Origin: Amycolatopsis circi
Lineage (GTDB): Bacteria; Actinomycetota; Actinomycetes; Mycobacteriales; Pseudonocardiaceae
Length of the DNA stretch: 50,254 bases
Direction of reading: 5' to 3'
Assembly (NCBI RefSeq): GCF_003385235.1
Contig: NZ_PQIA01000064.1
Location: 1-50,254, forward strand
Position 1 is the stretch's first letter. Each line of letters starts with the position of its first letter. This document shows positions 23,753 to 32,187 of this stretch, piece by piece. Position numbers and translations under genes: made by a program. A model generated the notes under the pieces. The model saw nothing but the letters and a program-made list of their open reading frames with translations. It was not told where the DNA came from and did no database searches.

Positions 23753-24442
23753 CTATCGCGGTTGCGCAGCGGTGTACAGCGCCTGGGCCATCTTGCGGAG
23801 CGGACCGCGGCAGGACTCGGGGTTTCCGCCCGGAGTGGCCGCGGTGTAATGGATCTGGAAAACGGCGTTGCGATCCAGGAAGATCAGTCCGCAGTCCGCC
23901 TGGCTTTTCTCCGGGAGCCAGCGAGCCTTGTCTCCGAAGGTCAGACCGACAGGACTGTCGTCGTTGCTTAGGGCGGAGGCACCGGTGAAATTGGTGTTGG
24001 CGTGTTCGCTGCCGGACTGCGCGGCGGTTGTCGCGAACCAGCTTGCCTGCAGCCGCACGAGTGGCCGCTGTTGATCCGGGGGGGTGAAGCTGCAGAGAAG
24101 AATACCGTCCTTGCTGATTTCGGGATACCAGTTGCGGGCCACTTCGGAAGCATCCCGCGGAAGCTCGGGGCTGCGGGTCGTGAAGTCGGTGCAGGCGGCG
24201 AAGTCGGTATCGCGGTACTTGTCCGGCGTAGCGTCTGAGGTTTTGTGGTCCGTGCCCCAGAGGAACGAGCCGAAGCCCGTTGCCCAGAAAACTGCCAGTG
24301 CGGTCGCCACGACGGCTACGCAGATCCCGGACCAGAGTGCGACCCGGTGGCTCGTCTTCATCTTCTGCTGCGGCGTTGGTGCGGTCGGCGGATGGCTCGG
24401 GCGCACAGTCACGCTCCAGCCGAGTGGACCGCTTGCGGCCAT
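23753..24442 (-). CDS. Membrane-anchored hypothetical protein (DUF3558-like)
   Basis: 229-residue protein with one membrane helix (VALWSGICVAVVATALAVFWATGF, about 33-56) and an outside domain. Paired cysteines (DFAACTDF, ILLCSF, QADCGLIF, PESCRG) and the overall layout recall the actinobacterial DUF3558 group of secreted proteins, but I am not sure of the family. The ATG at 24442 overlaps the upstream gene by 34 bp; an internal ATG at 24361 (MKTSHRVALWSG) is a good alternative giving 202 residues. It is the last gene of the leftward set with the secretion-associated genes. Confidence 0.75.
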   Translation of the reverse strand: MAASGPLGWSVTVRPSHPPTAPTPQQKMKTSHRVALWSGICVAVVATALAVFWATGFGSFLWGTDHKTSDATPDKYRDTDFAACTDFTTRSPELPRDASEVARNWYPEISKDGILLCSFTPPDQQRPLVRLQASWFATTAAQSGSEHANTNFTGASALSNDDSPVGLTFGDKARWLPEKSQADCGLIFLDRNAVFQIHYTAATPGGNPESCRGPLRKMAQALYTAAQPR

Positions 24443-25176
24443 CGAGACGCGGGAAGCGCTTTGTCGTTCATCCAGCTGTTCAGGTCTCGAATCCGGCTGA
24501 GTGTTTCCATGAACCGGTTCGCGATTCCTACTAGGAGGTTGAGTCCGTCAGTGACCAATCCTCCGACAGCGCTGGACAGGTTGCTGACGGAGAAGGGGAT
24601 CCCGACCACGGTCGCCGCGTCGATGGCGGCTCCGGCGATTGCGCCCAGGAAATTGTTCGCCAGTGCGGCAAGCTCGGACATGTAACGCACATTGGCTTGC
24701 GCGATGTCCATCAGCCATTTGCTGATAGAATCGGCTTTGGTTCCCATCGCGTCAATCGCGTTGACCTGCTCGGTGACCTTTCCGTCGTACACGGTTTTTG
24801 CGTCGCCTTGCCATTTGGCGAGTTCTTCGTTGTGGTACGACGGTGCTTGGGCTGAGCCGGGATTTGTCTGAGAGTAGACGCCGTTCAGCGGGTGCTGCAC
24901 GCTGTCGATCCACCTGAACGCCTGGTAGACGAGCGAGATGATCGGAACTTGGTGGCGAAGGGCGTATTCGATAAGCTTGTAGAGCTTGTCAAGGCCTTCC
25001 TTGACGTTGTCCAGGCCAATCTTGATCGTCTCCATGAGGGGGCCGAGGAGGAAGCTCCAGTCGTTGATGTGATCGACTGCGGCATTGAACTTGTCGATGA
25101 TCTGCTTGATGATCCGGCGAACGGTGTCGAAAGCCTCTTCGAGTGGACTGATGAGTTCTTCTGCGGTGAGCGGCAT
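24409..25176 (-). CDS. WXG-like helical protein, secretion-associated
   Basis: 255-residue, mostly helical protein without a signal peptide. The central part (YHNEELAKWQGDAKTVYDGKV) has the W-x-G turn typical of WXG100/PPE-like type VII secretion substrates, flanked by long amphipathic helices. The stretch ANNFLGAIAGAAIDAATVVGIPF is more hydrophobic. It follows the EspC-like gene by 19 bp and is probably its operon partner. No core secretion genes (EccC and others) lie in the window. Confidence 0.7.
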   Translation of the reverse strand: MPLTAEELISPLEEAFDTVRRIIKQIIDKFNAAVDHINDWSFLLGPLMETIKIGLDNVKEGLDKLYKLIEYALRHQVPIISLVYQAFRWIDSVQHPLNGVYSQTNPGSAQAPSYHNEELAKWQGDAKTVYDGKVTEQVNAIDAMGTKADSISKWLMDIAQANVRYMSELAALANNFLGAIAGAAIDAATVVGIPFSVSNLSSAVGGLVTDGLNLLVGIANRFMETLSRIRDLNSWMNDKALPASRWPQAVHSAGA

Positions 25177-25195
25177 GGTACCCCTGTCTCGAAAT

Positions 25196-25537
25196 CTATT
25201 TCTCGTAGGCTTTGTTCAAGTCGATCTCGGCTACTTCTTCCGCCTCGTCGTACTTTCGGGCGATCTTCTCGAGGACCGCCGCCAAATCGTGGAACTGTTC
25301 GACCCCTTGGCGAAGCGTGGCTTCCGTCCAGGAGCCAAATTCCCGGTAGGCTTTGCTCTCCGGGACCGCGCTCAGCGCGGACAGGCCCAGGGTGATCGGG
25401 TCGCCGGTAAAGAACGCGATGGTGTCCAGATTCGTGCCCTGCACATTCTTGGTGATTTCGCTCATGCTGTCCGCGCGGATGTTCCACCACTTCGCTTCTT
25501 CTCGGAGAGCGTCGGTGACAACCTTGTATCCGGCCAT
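25196..25537 (-). CDS. EspC/WXG100-like small protein
   Basis: 113-residue helical protein starting MAGYKVVTDALREEAKWWNIRADSMSEI. Length, the absence of a signal peptide and the helix-turn-helix hairpin layout match the ESX secretion-associated EspC/type VII target group. It ends with the segment YDEAEEVAEID, similar in character to YxxxD/E export signals. It sits between the YbaB-like gene (six bases) and the larger WXG-like gene, an arrangement common in Pseudonocardiaceae. Confidence 0.75.
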   Translation of the reverse strand: MAGYKVVTDALREEAKWWNIRADSMSEITKNVQGTNLDTIAFFTGDPITLGLSALSAVPESKAYREFGSWTEATLRQGVEQFHDLAAVLEKIARKYDEAEEVAEIDLNKAYEK

Positions 25538-25543
25538 GGTGAA

Positions 25544-26272
25544 CTACCCTTCGATGTTGAAGTTGTCAAAGTAGTCGTCATCGGAATCTTGCGGCCCAGG
25601 TCGCCTCGCCGGCGGTTCTCGGGGTGGCTGGAAGTCGTTCGAGGGGAGGCCGACGCCTGCCGTCTCGAAGAGCTTCTCTATTTCGCGGGCGAGCTGAACT
25701 GGTGCCAGTTGTTCGAGGCGATCTGTGGCTCCCGCTATTCCAATGGGCTGGCCGTTGCGCGTTACCAGCGCCAGGCTTCCGTGGGGGCTGCTGAACTGGC
25801 GTTCCTCGACCGGTCGGACTTGTCCGCCTGACTGCTCGATCCGGTCGACCCGCTCATTGATCTTTTCGAGCTCGTAACTGGCGCGTTCCACGGTCTCTTC
25901 GATGTTCAGGGGTTCCCGGACTGTCTCGTTGTCCTGTGGCGGCCGCTGCGGTTCCGCTTCCGGGCGGGGTCGTTCCGCTTCGACCAGCGCGACTCGCTGC
26001 AAGGCGGTCAAATAGGTCCGGAACAGAACTTCGGCGAATTGGCCGATCGGGATTCGCTGATTCCATCGGGTGTCAATATGGGCATCTGTCAAGTGCGCAT
26101 CGCGGTTGACAGTGAGGCGGATCGACCCGCTGGAATCCTCTGCATGGTAAGTCTCCGCAGGAATCAGCGGTGAGCCGTTGTGGTGGGTGAGTTCGTAGAT
26201 TTGCCGACGAGCGGTTGCTTCGTCGGGAGTTTTCAGCCTGGTGAAATCCAGTGCGGGGATGTCGATTTCCAT
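25544..26272 (-). CDS. YbaB/EbfC-like protein with C-terminal extension
   Basis: 242-residue protein. The ATG at 26272 follows GGAGGG by three bases, and gives MEIDIPALDFTRLKTPDEA. The N-terminal 100 residues (GSIRLTVNRDAHLTDAHIDTRW followed by a helix) match the YbaB/EbfC nucleoid-associated fold as found beside actinobacterial WXG genes. A proline/glutamate-rich linker and a second small domain follow. It heads the leftward set of secretion-associated genes; the start of the operon lies in the region to its right. Confidence 0.7.
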   Translation of the reverse strand: MEIDIPALDFTRLKTPDEATARRQIYELTHHNGSPLIPAETYHAEDSSGSIRLTVNRDAHLTDAHIDTRWNQRIPIGQFAEVLFRTYLTALQRVALVEAERPRPEAEPQRPPQDNETVREPLNIEETVERASYELEKINERVDRIEQSGGQVRPVEERQFSSPHGSLALVTRNGQPIGIAGATDRLEQLAPVQLAREIEKLFETAGVGLPSNDFQPPREPPARRPGPQDSDDDYFDNFNIEG

Positions 26273-26543
26273 GGTCCCTCCGTGGACGAGCGGCTGCTGG
26301 GCAGGGGAGGTCTCCGGGTGCGGAACCGGTCCGTCCCCGGCGATCAGAGCGGTCTGAGGCCGGCTGCGGCGATGGCCGCGCGGAAGGTCTCCTGCGCTGA
26401 TGAAACAGCTGGCACAAGCCAATTTTCCCGACCGTCGAAACGGCAGGCTTCAACCACGGTGTACGCCTCCCCTGCGTAGCTTTCGGGCAAAGCGTAGCAT
26501 TTCAAACCAGACTGGTCACTGTTTGTGTTGAGTTCTTATCGCT
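26273..26543. other. Leader/promoter region of the secretion-associated set
   Basis: No gene I can support. A longer upstream frame for the YbaB-like protein exists to 26422 but lacks family-like sequence. Around 26475-26530 the DNA is clearly less GC-rich (for example AGCATTTCAAACCAGACTGG) and probably holds promoters in one or both directions. Confidence 0.5.
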
Positions 26544-26708
26544 GTGTTCGCATCTGTCGTGGCATGGTCAGTCGGACTCGGCTACGGGAAGTGCGTGGGT
26601 TCGTGCACCTCGGCAAGGGCGGGTCCGGTCGCGGCCGTCGCGACCGCGGTGCTGACGGCGGTCTTCCTGCCGCTCGCCACCCGGCAGTACCGACAGCTGG
26701 GCCGATAA
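26544..26708 (+). CDS. Possible small two-helix membrane protein
   Basis: A GTG at 26544, after an in-frame stop at 26529, opens 54 codons: FASVVAWSVGLGYG, a CVGSCTSARAG link, then PVAAVATAVLTAVFLPLAT and a basic end RQYRQLGR. The two hydrophobic segments and basic tail look like a real membrane protein, or the 3' remnant of a larger one. No strong ribosome-binding site is seen. The terminator at 26713 follows directly. Confidence 0.4.
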   Translation: MFASVVAWSVGLGYGKCVGSCTSARAGPVAAVATAVLTAVFLPLATRQYRQLGR

Positions 26709-26712
26709 AACA

Positions 26713-26746
26713 GCCGGGCGGCAAGGGAAGTCCCCTGCCGCCCGGC
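26713..26746. terminator. Bidirectional terminator between 26708 and 26765
   Basis: Stem GCCGGGCGGCA (26713-26723) with TGCCGCCCGGC (26736-26746), continued by GGG/CCC after one mismatch, loop of four. AAAACA precedes it. It would end leftward transcription of the sugar symporter's neighbour and rightward transcription of the small membrane ORF. Confidence 0.75.
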
Positions 26747-26764
26747 CGTACCCCGAGAGGAAAT

Positions 26765-28156
26765 TCAGGCGCGTGCCTTCGAATGCGTCCGCCCGCGCAG
26801 GTCGAGTTCGATTTCCTCCAGGCTCCGGCCCTTGGTTTCCGGGACGAGCCACTTCGTGAGGAAGAACAGGACCACGTTGATGCCCGCGAACAGGAACATC
26901 GAGCCGCCGAGGCCGAGTGCGCCCGGGTCGGAGATGATCGGGAACACGGCGCTGATGATGCCGGTCGCGGCCCACAGCACGACGCTGCTCACGCCCATGC
27001 CCGCCGCGCGGACCTTCAGCGGGAACACCTCGGCCATCATCACCCACACGACCGCGCCCCAGCCCAGTTCGTAGCCGACCAGGTAGAGCACCATCGCGAC
27101 CAGCATCAGGATGCCCTTGGTCGCCGTGTCGTGGACTTCCAGCACGATGAACCCGGCCCCGACCAGGGTGATGACCATCAGCACGTTGCCGATCAGCAGC
27201 AGCGGTTTGCGGCCCCACCGGTCGACCACGAACACGACCCACGCGGTGAACAGGAACTTGGTCACGCCCAGCAGCACGCCGGACAGCAGCGCCGCCTGAG
27301 TCGCGAAGCCGAGGCCGATCAGCATCGTCGGGAAGTATGCGTTCACCGCGTTCACGCCGCTGAACTGCTGGCCCATCGCGAGCAGCAGGGCCACCACGAG
27401 CATCGGCCGCACGGTCGGCGTCAGCAGGTCGCGAAAGCGGGTCTTCGCCGATTCCGAGTCGAGCCGGATCACCTCGCGGATCGTGCCGATCTCCTCGTCG
27501 ACGTTCACGCCGCCGCCGTGCGAGCTGAGCAGGACCGCGCGGGCCCGCTCCTCCTGGCCGTTCGCGACGAGCCAGCGCGGCGTTTCGGGCAGGAATCCCA
27601 AGCCCGCCAGCAGGATCACCGCGGGCACGATCGCGCCGGCGAACATCAGCCGCCAGTTTCCGGACGTGCCGAGCCCGTAGCTGACCAGGAACGCGATCAG
27701 GATGCCGAGCACGATGAAGATCTGGTTCAGCGCGCCCATCGCCCCGCGCAGCCGCGCCGGGGCCAGTTCCGACAGGTAGGTCGGGACCGTCGACGACGAA
27801 AGGCCGATTCCGACGCCGATCACCAGCCGGGAAACGATCAGCAACGCGAACGTCGGCGAGAAAGTGGCCGCGAGCGTGCCGATGACGACGATGACCGCGG
27901 CCACCATGATCGTCCGGCGGCGGCCGAGCCGTTCGTTGAGCCGCGAGGAGAAACTCGCGCCGACGATCGCGCCGACCGAAATGCTCGCCGTGATGACGCC
28001 CTTGTCCCAGCCGGACAGGCCCCAGAGTTTGCCGATGAACGGCAACACCCCGGAAATGACGCCGAGGTCGTAACCGAACAGGATGCCGCCGAGGGCACCG
28101 AAGAAGTACAGCGTCGTTCTGCCGATGGGCCGTCGCGCCGCGGCTGTCTGTGTCAT
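26765..28156 (-). CDS. MFS sugar/proton symporter
   Basis: 463-residue sugar porter family protein (XylE/GlcP/AraE-like), twelve membrane helices. Family signatures are present: FFGALGGILFGYDLGVISG in helix 1, RLNERLGRRRT between helices 2 and 3, PETPRWL after helix 6, QQFSGVNAVNAYFP in helix 7, VDRWGRKPLL, and PETKGRSLEEIE at the end. The ATG at 28156 gives MTQTAAARRPIGRTTLYFF. The open frame reaches 28390 but the added part is not family-like. The likely substrate is a monosaccharide, taken up with protons. It is transcribed alone. Confidence 0.93.
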   Translation of the reverse strand: MTQTAAARRPIGRTTLYFFGALGGILFGYDLGVISGVLPFIGKLWGLSGWDKGVITASISVGAIVGASFSSRLNERLGRRRTIMVAAVIVVIGTLAATFSPTFALLIVSRLVIGVGIGLSSSTVPTYLSELAPARLRGAMGALNQIFIVLGILIAFLVSYGLGTSGNWRLMFAGAIVPAVILLAGLGFLPETPRWLVANGQEERARAVLLSSHGGGVNVDEEIGTIREVIRLDSESAKTRFRDLLTPTVRPMLVVALLLAMGQQFSGVNAVNAYFPTMLIGLGFATQAALLSGVLLGVTKFLFTAWVVFVVDRWGRKPLLLIGNVLMVITLVGAGFIVLEVHDTATKGILMLVAMVLYLVGYELGWGAVVWVMMAEVFPLKVRAAGMGVSSVVLWAATGIISAVFPIISDPGALGLGGSMFLFAGINVVLFFLTKWLVPETKGRSLEEIELDLRGRTHSKARA

Positions 28157-28585
28157 TGCCGAGCCGTCTCTTTCCGGGATGGCCGGCCGGTCCTGGTCCG
28201 CTGACCGGAAGGCCAGCGCCGTCCGGGCCGGACGAGTGGGGGTCGAGGGACAAGGACTGCCGGACTGGTCCGGCACTGCGGAACGGCTGAACCCGCCGCC
28301 GCGCAACGCCTTTCCTCGTCGCGCGCCGGTCCAGTCGCGTCCGGTTCGAACTTCGCCGTACACAGTCACACGCTGGTCAGCGGCGGGCAAGACGCGGGCT
28401 GATAACTATTCAGTCACGTGACTAGCGTTCACATATGTGGACAAGCTAGGCGAGGGTTTTCGCAGGTCAGAGCCTTGGCGGGGCAATCATGGCAGGAGTT
28501 TCCGCGAAGGTCGAACTGTGGGGAACCGGCTGCCGAGGACGTCCGTCGTACGGGTCGTCCGGTCGCCGCGGTGGGGGAGATGCGC
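28157..28585. other. Divergent intergenic region
   Basis: This 429-bp stretch separates the symporter from the WXG-like gene. No gene is supported. An AT-rich part (28401-28440) carries two palindromes: AGTCACGTGACT (28412-28423) and CACATATGTG (28430-28439), possible regulator sites. Confidence 0.55.
28412..28439. promoter_or_regulatory. Paired palindromes, possible operators
   Basis: AGTCACGTGACT is a perfect 12-bp palindrome and CACATATGTG a perfect 10-bp one, six bases apart, in the only AT-rich part of the region. They lie 255 bp upstream of the symporter start and 147 bp upstream of the WXG-like gene. Confidence 0.4.
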
Positions 28586-28879
28586 ATGGGAACGGGTTTC
28601 GAGGTCGCTCCGGCGGAGGTCGCGACCGCGGCCGGACGGGCGCGTCAGGCGGCGGCGACCGTGCGGGCGGCGGACCTTGCGGGCGCGCTCGCCGGGGTCG
28701 GGCTGTCCGGCGGCACGAGCGTCGCCGCGGCGGATCGCCTGTCCGGCACCTGGGGCCAAGTCGTTCCGAAGTGGACAGCCGACACCGAGGCCTACGCGGG
28801 CAACCTCGACCAGGCCGCGGCCGGCTACCGCGACAGCGACCGGAACGCGACCGGCGAGATCGCGGCGGCGGGCCGATGA
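28586..28879 (+). CDS. Type VII secretion-associated small helical protein
   Basis: 97 residues, Ala-rich and helical: GTGFEVAPAEVATAAGRARQAAATV, then WGQVVPKWTADTEAYAGNLDQAAAGYRDSD. Length and layout match ESX-associated EspC/WXG100-like proteins. The ATG at 28586 has GGGGGAG six bases upstream; the ATG at 28580 is too close to that site. Its stop overlaps the start of the next gene (ATGA), so the two are translationally coupled. Confidence 0.8.
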   Translation: MGTGFEVAPAEVATAAGRARQAAATVRAADLAGALAGVGLSGGTSVAAADRLSGTWGQVVPKWTADTEAYAGNLDQAAAGYRDSDRNATGEIAAAGR

Positions 28880-30375
28880 TCACCTGGGGAGACGTCCGGC
28901 GCTGGAATCCCGCCGACCTCGCGTCGGCGGTCGACGCGCTCGGCACCCGGGCTGCCCGGCTCACCGGGGCGAACGACGATGCCGACGCCATGACGAAGTT
29001 CGGCTCCTGGCGAGGCGACGCAGCGGACGCGGCAACAGCCAAAGGTACTGCGCTGGCAACGGAATTGCGGCAGCTGACCACAGACGTGTCAGCGGTCCGG
29101 CGCGGGGTGCACGACGCGCAACTGGCGGTCGAGCGGATCAGTTCCGCGGTGCGCGAGGTCGACGATTTCGCCTCGCGCAACGGAATGCGGATCGACGACG
29201 GCGGCGGGGTCAGCGGCGAACCTGAGCGGCAGGCCGAGGTCACCGACCGTGTCGGGCAGATTCTCCGCGACGCCACCAATGTCGACGCTGATCTGACTGT
29301 TGTGCTTGACCGCGCGACGAACGGCGAAAGCGGCGGGTCCGGCGTCGTCGCGCTGGCGACGGCTACCAGCAGCCAGCCGAAGCCGAATGGCACTCCGGCG
29401 GAGAACCGGGCGTGGTGGGACAGCCTGTCCGACTCCGCGCAGTCCTCGATCCTGCGCGACAACCCGGACCTGATCCGCAATCTCGACGGCATCCCGGTGG
29501 TCGATCGCGACGCGGCGAATCGCGTTGTGCTGCAACAGGAAATCGACAAGCGGAAGGGCGACGACGCACAGCTGCGCGGCCTCACCGCGATCCGCGACCG
29601 GCTCGCGGCCACCGGCGACGGCAAACCGCCTGCCTTCCTGATTTCGCTCGACGTCAGCGGCGACGGCACCGCGGTGGTCGCGGCCGGGAACCCGGACACC
29701 GCGGCGAATGTCGCGACGTACGTTCCTGGCACCGGCAGCGAGCTGGCCAAGATCGGCGGCGACCTCGGCCGGTCGGACAAGATGTGGCAGTCGGCGACGA
29801 TGGCGGGCTCGCCGTCGACGTCGGTGATCACCTGGGTCGGTTACGACGCGCCGAACGAACTCGTGGACGCTGCCAGCGAGAAATACGCCGACGGCGGCAA
29901 GGAGTCGTTGTCGAAATTCGAAGACGGCCTGCGGGCGACGCACGAGGGGCAGCCGTCGCACAACACCGTGCTCGGCCACAGCTACGGCACGACAGTGATC
30001 GGCCACGCGGCTCGCGACGGTGGGCTGAACGCGGACGATCTGATCTTCGTCGGCAGCCCCGGCGTCGGCGTCGAGCATGCGAACCAGCTGCATCTCGACG
30101 GCGTGCCGCAGGACCAAGTCGCCCAGCACGTGCACTCGACGGTCGCGAAGCACGACCTCATCAAGATCACCAACATCGGCCTCCCCGGACACGACCCGCT
30201 CGGCCCCAGCCCGGCCGGCGGCGGCTTCGGCGGCCAGGTCTTCGAATCGGCGCCGGGCGACAAGGGCCCGTGGTACGAGGGTGGCCTGTCCGGGGCCGCA
30301 CACAGCCAATACTGGGAGGACAACAACCCGTCGCTGCGCAGCTTCGGCCGGATCATCGCCGGGCTGCCGGCGTGA
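28876..30375 (+). CDS. DUF1023 alpha/beta hydrolase with WXG-like N-terminus
   Basis: 499-residue protein. Residues 1-120 form a helical WXG-like domain (GSWRGDAADAATAKGTALA), and the C-terminal half is an alpha/beta hydrolase of the DUF1023 group with the nucleophile elbow GHSYGTTV and the segment DDLIFVGSPGVGV. No signal peptide is seen, so export through a type VII-like route is plausible for this group. It is coupled to the WXG-like protein upstream and the lipoprotein downstream by 4-base overlaps. Substrate unknown; related proteins are presumed lipases/esterases. Confidence 0.88.
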   Translation: MITWGDVRRWNPADLASAVDALGTRAARLTGANDDADAMTKFGSWRGDAADAATAKGTALATELRQLTTDVSAVRRGVHDAQLAVERISSAVREVDDFASRNGMRIDDGGGVSGEPERQAEVTDRVGQILRDATNVDADLTVVLDRATNGESGGSGVVALATATSSQPKPNGTPAENRAWWDSLSDSAQSSILRDNPDLIRNLDGIPVVDRDAANRVVLQQEIDKRKGDDAQLRGLTAIRDRLAATGDGKPPAFLISLDVSGDGTAVVAAGNPDTAANVATYVPGTGSELAKIGGDLGRSDKMWQSATMAGSPSTSVITWVGYDAPNELVDAASEKYADGGKESLSKFEDGLRATHEGQPSHNTVLGHSYGTTVIGHAARDGGLNADDLIFVGSPGVGVEHANQLHLDGVPQDQVAQHVHSTVAKHDLIKITNIGLPGHDPLGPSPAGGGFGGQVFESAPGDKGPWYEGGLSGAAHSQYWEDNNPSLRSFGRIIAGLPA

Positions 30376-30998
30376 CGGCGCGCCGCACCGCGCTGGCCTG
30401 CCTCGCCGCCCTTCCTCTCGTAGCCTGCTCCCCAGGAGGTGAAGCCATGAACCCCACGATCACCGAAAACGAAGCCCGCGACCAGGTCGAGGCGTACGTG
30501 CGCGGCGCGTTCTCCGTGCTGCCCGCGCCCGCCGCACGGGAACTGTTCTCCCGCAACCGTTCCGAATGCACCGACTCGACCGACCACGGTCCGGCGGGAC
30601 GGTTCGAGATCTCCGCCACCTACGAGGTGACCGGCCTCGAACCGGACACCTTCAAGGCGCAGTTCGAGGCCGTCGTGAAGTGGTGGCAGGGACACGGCTT
30701 CACCGTGCTGACCGACCGGCGGCCCACCGACCAGTACGTCTTCGCGCGCAACGAGCGCGACGGCTTCGACATGTCCTTGCAGGCCAACGAACTCGGGAAG
30801 CTCTACCTGGGGGCGACGTCGCCGTGCGTCTGGCCGAAGGGCACTCCCGAAGCTGCGGCCGTCGTCGAGGAGCCCGAGCCTGAGGCCGCGGAAGTCCAGG
30901 AAGCTCCGGAGCCGGAACGGCCTCGCCCACGTCGCGCGCCGGTGGACGACGAGGACTTCGGCCAGACGTCCTGGTCCGACGGAGGAGCCGCGTTCTAG
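30372..30998 (+). CDS. Lipoprotein of the DUF1023 operon
   Basis: 208 residues from a GTG at 30372 that overlaps the stop of the hydrolase gene (GTGA). This start gives a lipoprotein signal: TARRT, a hydrophobic stretch and lipobox LVAC. An alternative ATG at 30447, just after the lipobox, has a near-perfect ribosome-binding site AGGAGGTGA (30434-30442), so a second cytoplasmic form may be made. The body has a conserved-looking pair of Cys (SECTDS, SPCVWP) and an acidic/proline-rich tail. I do not recognise the family beyond its usual place in such operons. Confidence 0.8.
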   Translation: MTARRTALACLAALPLVACSPGGEAMNPTITENEARDQVEAYVRGAFSVLPAPAARELFSRNRSECTDSTDHGPAGRFEISATYEVTGLEPDTFKAQFEAVVKWWQGHGFTVLTDRRPTDQYVFARNERDGFDMSLQANELGKLYLGATSPCVWPKGTPEAAAVVEEPEPEAAEVQEAPEPERPRPRRAPVDDEDFGQTSWSDGGAAF

Positions 30999-31000
30999 AG

Positions 31001-31016
31001 TGGACTAGCAGGTCCA
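31001..31016. promoter_or_regulatory. Probable operator of the TetR regulator
   Basis: TGGAC-tagcag-GTCCA lies 16 bp upstream of the TetR start. It matches the layout of operators of the YcdC/AcuR-like TetR subgroup, so the gene is probably autoregulated. Confidence 0.6.
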
Positions 31017-31031
31017 TTCGGGAGGCAGACG

Positions 31032-31622
31032 ATGACGCTCACGCGCAAGGGCGAGGCGACGCGACAGCGGATCGTCGAAGGCACGGCCGAGGTGATCCGC
31101 GACCGGGGAGTCCTCGCAACGACGCTGGACGACGTCCGCGCGCAGACCGGGACCAGCAAAAGCCAGCTGTTCCACTACTTCCCGGACGGCAAGGAAGAAC
31201 TGCTGCTGGCCGTCGCGCGCTGGGAGGCGGACCGGGTGCTGGAGGTGCAGCAGCCGTCGCTCGGCACGCTGCGCACCTGGGACGACTTCCGGACCTGGCA
31301 GAAGGTGGTGCTCGGGCACTACACCGAGCAGGGCAGGCACTGTCCGCTGAACGTGGTGATGTCGCAGATCGGCCGCAATACGCCGGGTGCGCAGGCGGTG
31401 GTCGCGCAGCTGATGCAGCGCTGGCTCTGCGAACTGACCGCGGGGATCGGAAACCTGCGGGCGGCGGGGGAAGTCCGGCCCGGATTGGACCCGAAGCAGG
31501 CGGCGTCGGCGCTGCTGGCGGGGGTGCAGGGCGGGGTGTTGATGCTGCTGACCACGGGCGAGCCGGAGCATCTCGAAGCGGCGCTCGAAGTGGGGATCGC
31601 CGGGCTGCGCGCCGGAAAATAG
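31032..31622 (+). CDS. TetR/AcrR-family regulator
   Basis: 196-residue repressor. The helix-turn-helix is at about residues 27-50 (ATTLDDVRAQTGTSKSQLFHYF), followed by KEELLLAVARWEADRVLE, as in the AcuR/YcdC-like subgroup; the C-terminal part has PGLDPKQAASALLAGVQGG typical of TetR_C domains. GGGAGG precedes the ATG. A palindrome at 31001-31016 is its likely operator. The oxidoreductase gene at 31669 follows in the same direction and is the probable target. Confidence 0.92.
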   Translation: MTLTRKGEATRQRIVEGTAEVIRDRGVLATTLDDVRAQTGTSKSQLFHYFPDGKEELLLAVARWEADRVLEVQQPSLGTLRTWDDFRTWQKVVLGHYTEQGRHCPLNVVMSQIGRNTPGAQAVVAQLMQRWLCELTAGIGNLRAAGEVRPGLDPKQAASALLAGVQGGVLMLLTTGEPEHLEAALEVGIAGLRAGK

Positions 31623-31668
31623 GGGTACTCGCGGAAATTTGCCGGACCGGCGGCGAGTTGGGCAAGGC

Positions 31669-32121
31669 ATGAGTCAAGGACCCGCACCCCGGAAGCTGTC
31701 CGACGAAGCCCTTTCGGACCTGCTCGGTCAGCAGCGGTTCGGCACGCTCGCCACGATCAAACGCAGTGGTCAGCCGCATCTGACGACCATGCTGTACAGC
31801 TGGGATCCCGACGCCCGGACGGTGCGTTTCTCGACGACGGCCGACCGCAGCAAGGTCGGTCACCTGCGCCGCAACCCGCGGGCGACGCTGCACGTTCAGG
31901 GCGAGGACGTGTGGTCCTTCGCCGTCGCTGAAGGGCAGGCGGAGGTTTCCGAGGTCACCGAAGTGCCCGGCGACGCGGTGGGACAGGAGCTGCTCGCGAT
32001 GCTTCCGGAAACCGCGCGGCCCGAGGACGCGGAGGCCTTCCTGAAGCAGCAGGTCGACGAGCGGCGAGTCGTGATCCGGCTCCCGGTCGAGCGGCTCTAC
32101 GGCACCGCGCTCGACGTCTGA
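31669..32121 (+). CDS. PPOX-class (F420-dependent-type) oxidoreductase
   Basis: 150-residue split-beta-barrel flavin/F420-binding protein. The stretches RFGTLATIKRSGQPHLTTM and TTADRSKVGHLRRNPRATLHV are typical of actinobacterial PPOX-class F420-dependent enzymes. The ATG at 31669 gives MSQGPAPRKLSDEAL. It lies 46 bp after the TetR gene and probably shares its promoter or is regulated by it. The natural substrate is unknown. Confidence 0.88.
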   Translation: MSQGPAPRKLSDEALSDLLGQQRFGTLATIKRSGQPHLTTMLYSWDPDARTVRFSTTADRSKVGHLRRNPRATLHVQGEDVWSFAVAEGQAEVSEVTEVPGDAVGQELLAMLPETARPEDAEAFLKQQVDERRVVIRLPVERLYGTALDV

Positions 32122-32144
32122 GGCGCCGCGACCTCTCCGCGACA

Positions 32145-32178
32145 CGGTGAAGGGCCCCGATTCCGGAACCCTTCACCG
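32145..32178. terminator. Terminator between convergent PPOX and YceI genes
   Basis: CGGTGAAGGG (32145-32154) pairs with CCCTTCACCG (32169-32178) around a 14-base loop. It lies between two convergent stop codons and can serve both. Confidence 0.75.
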
Positions 32179-32187
32179 GCTGTTCGT

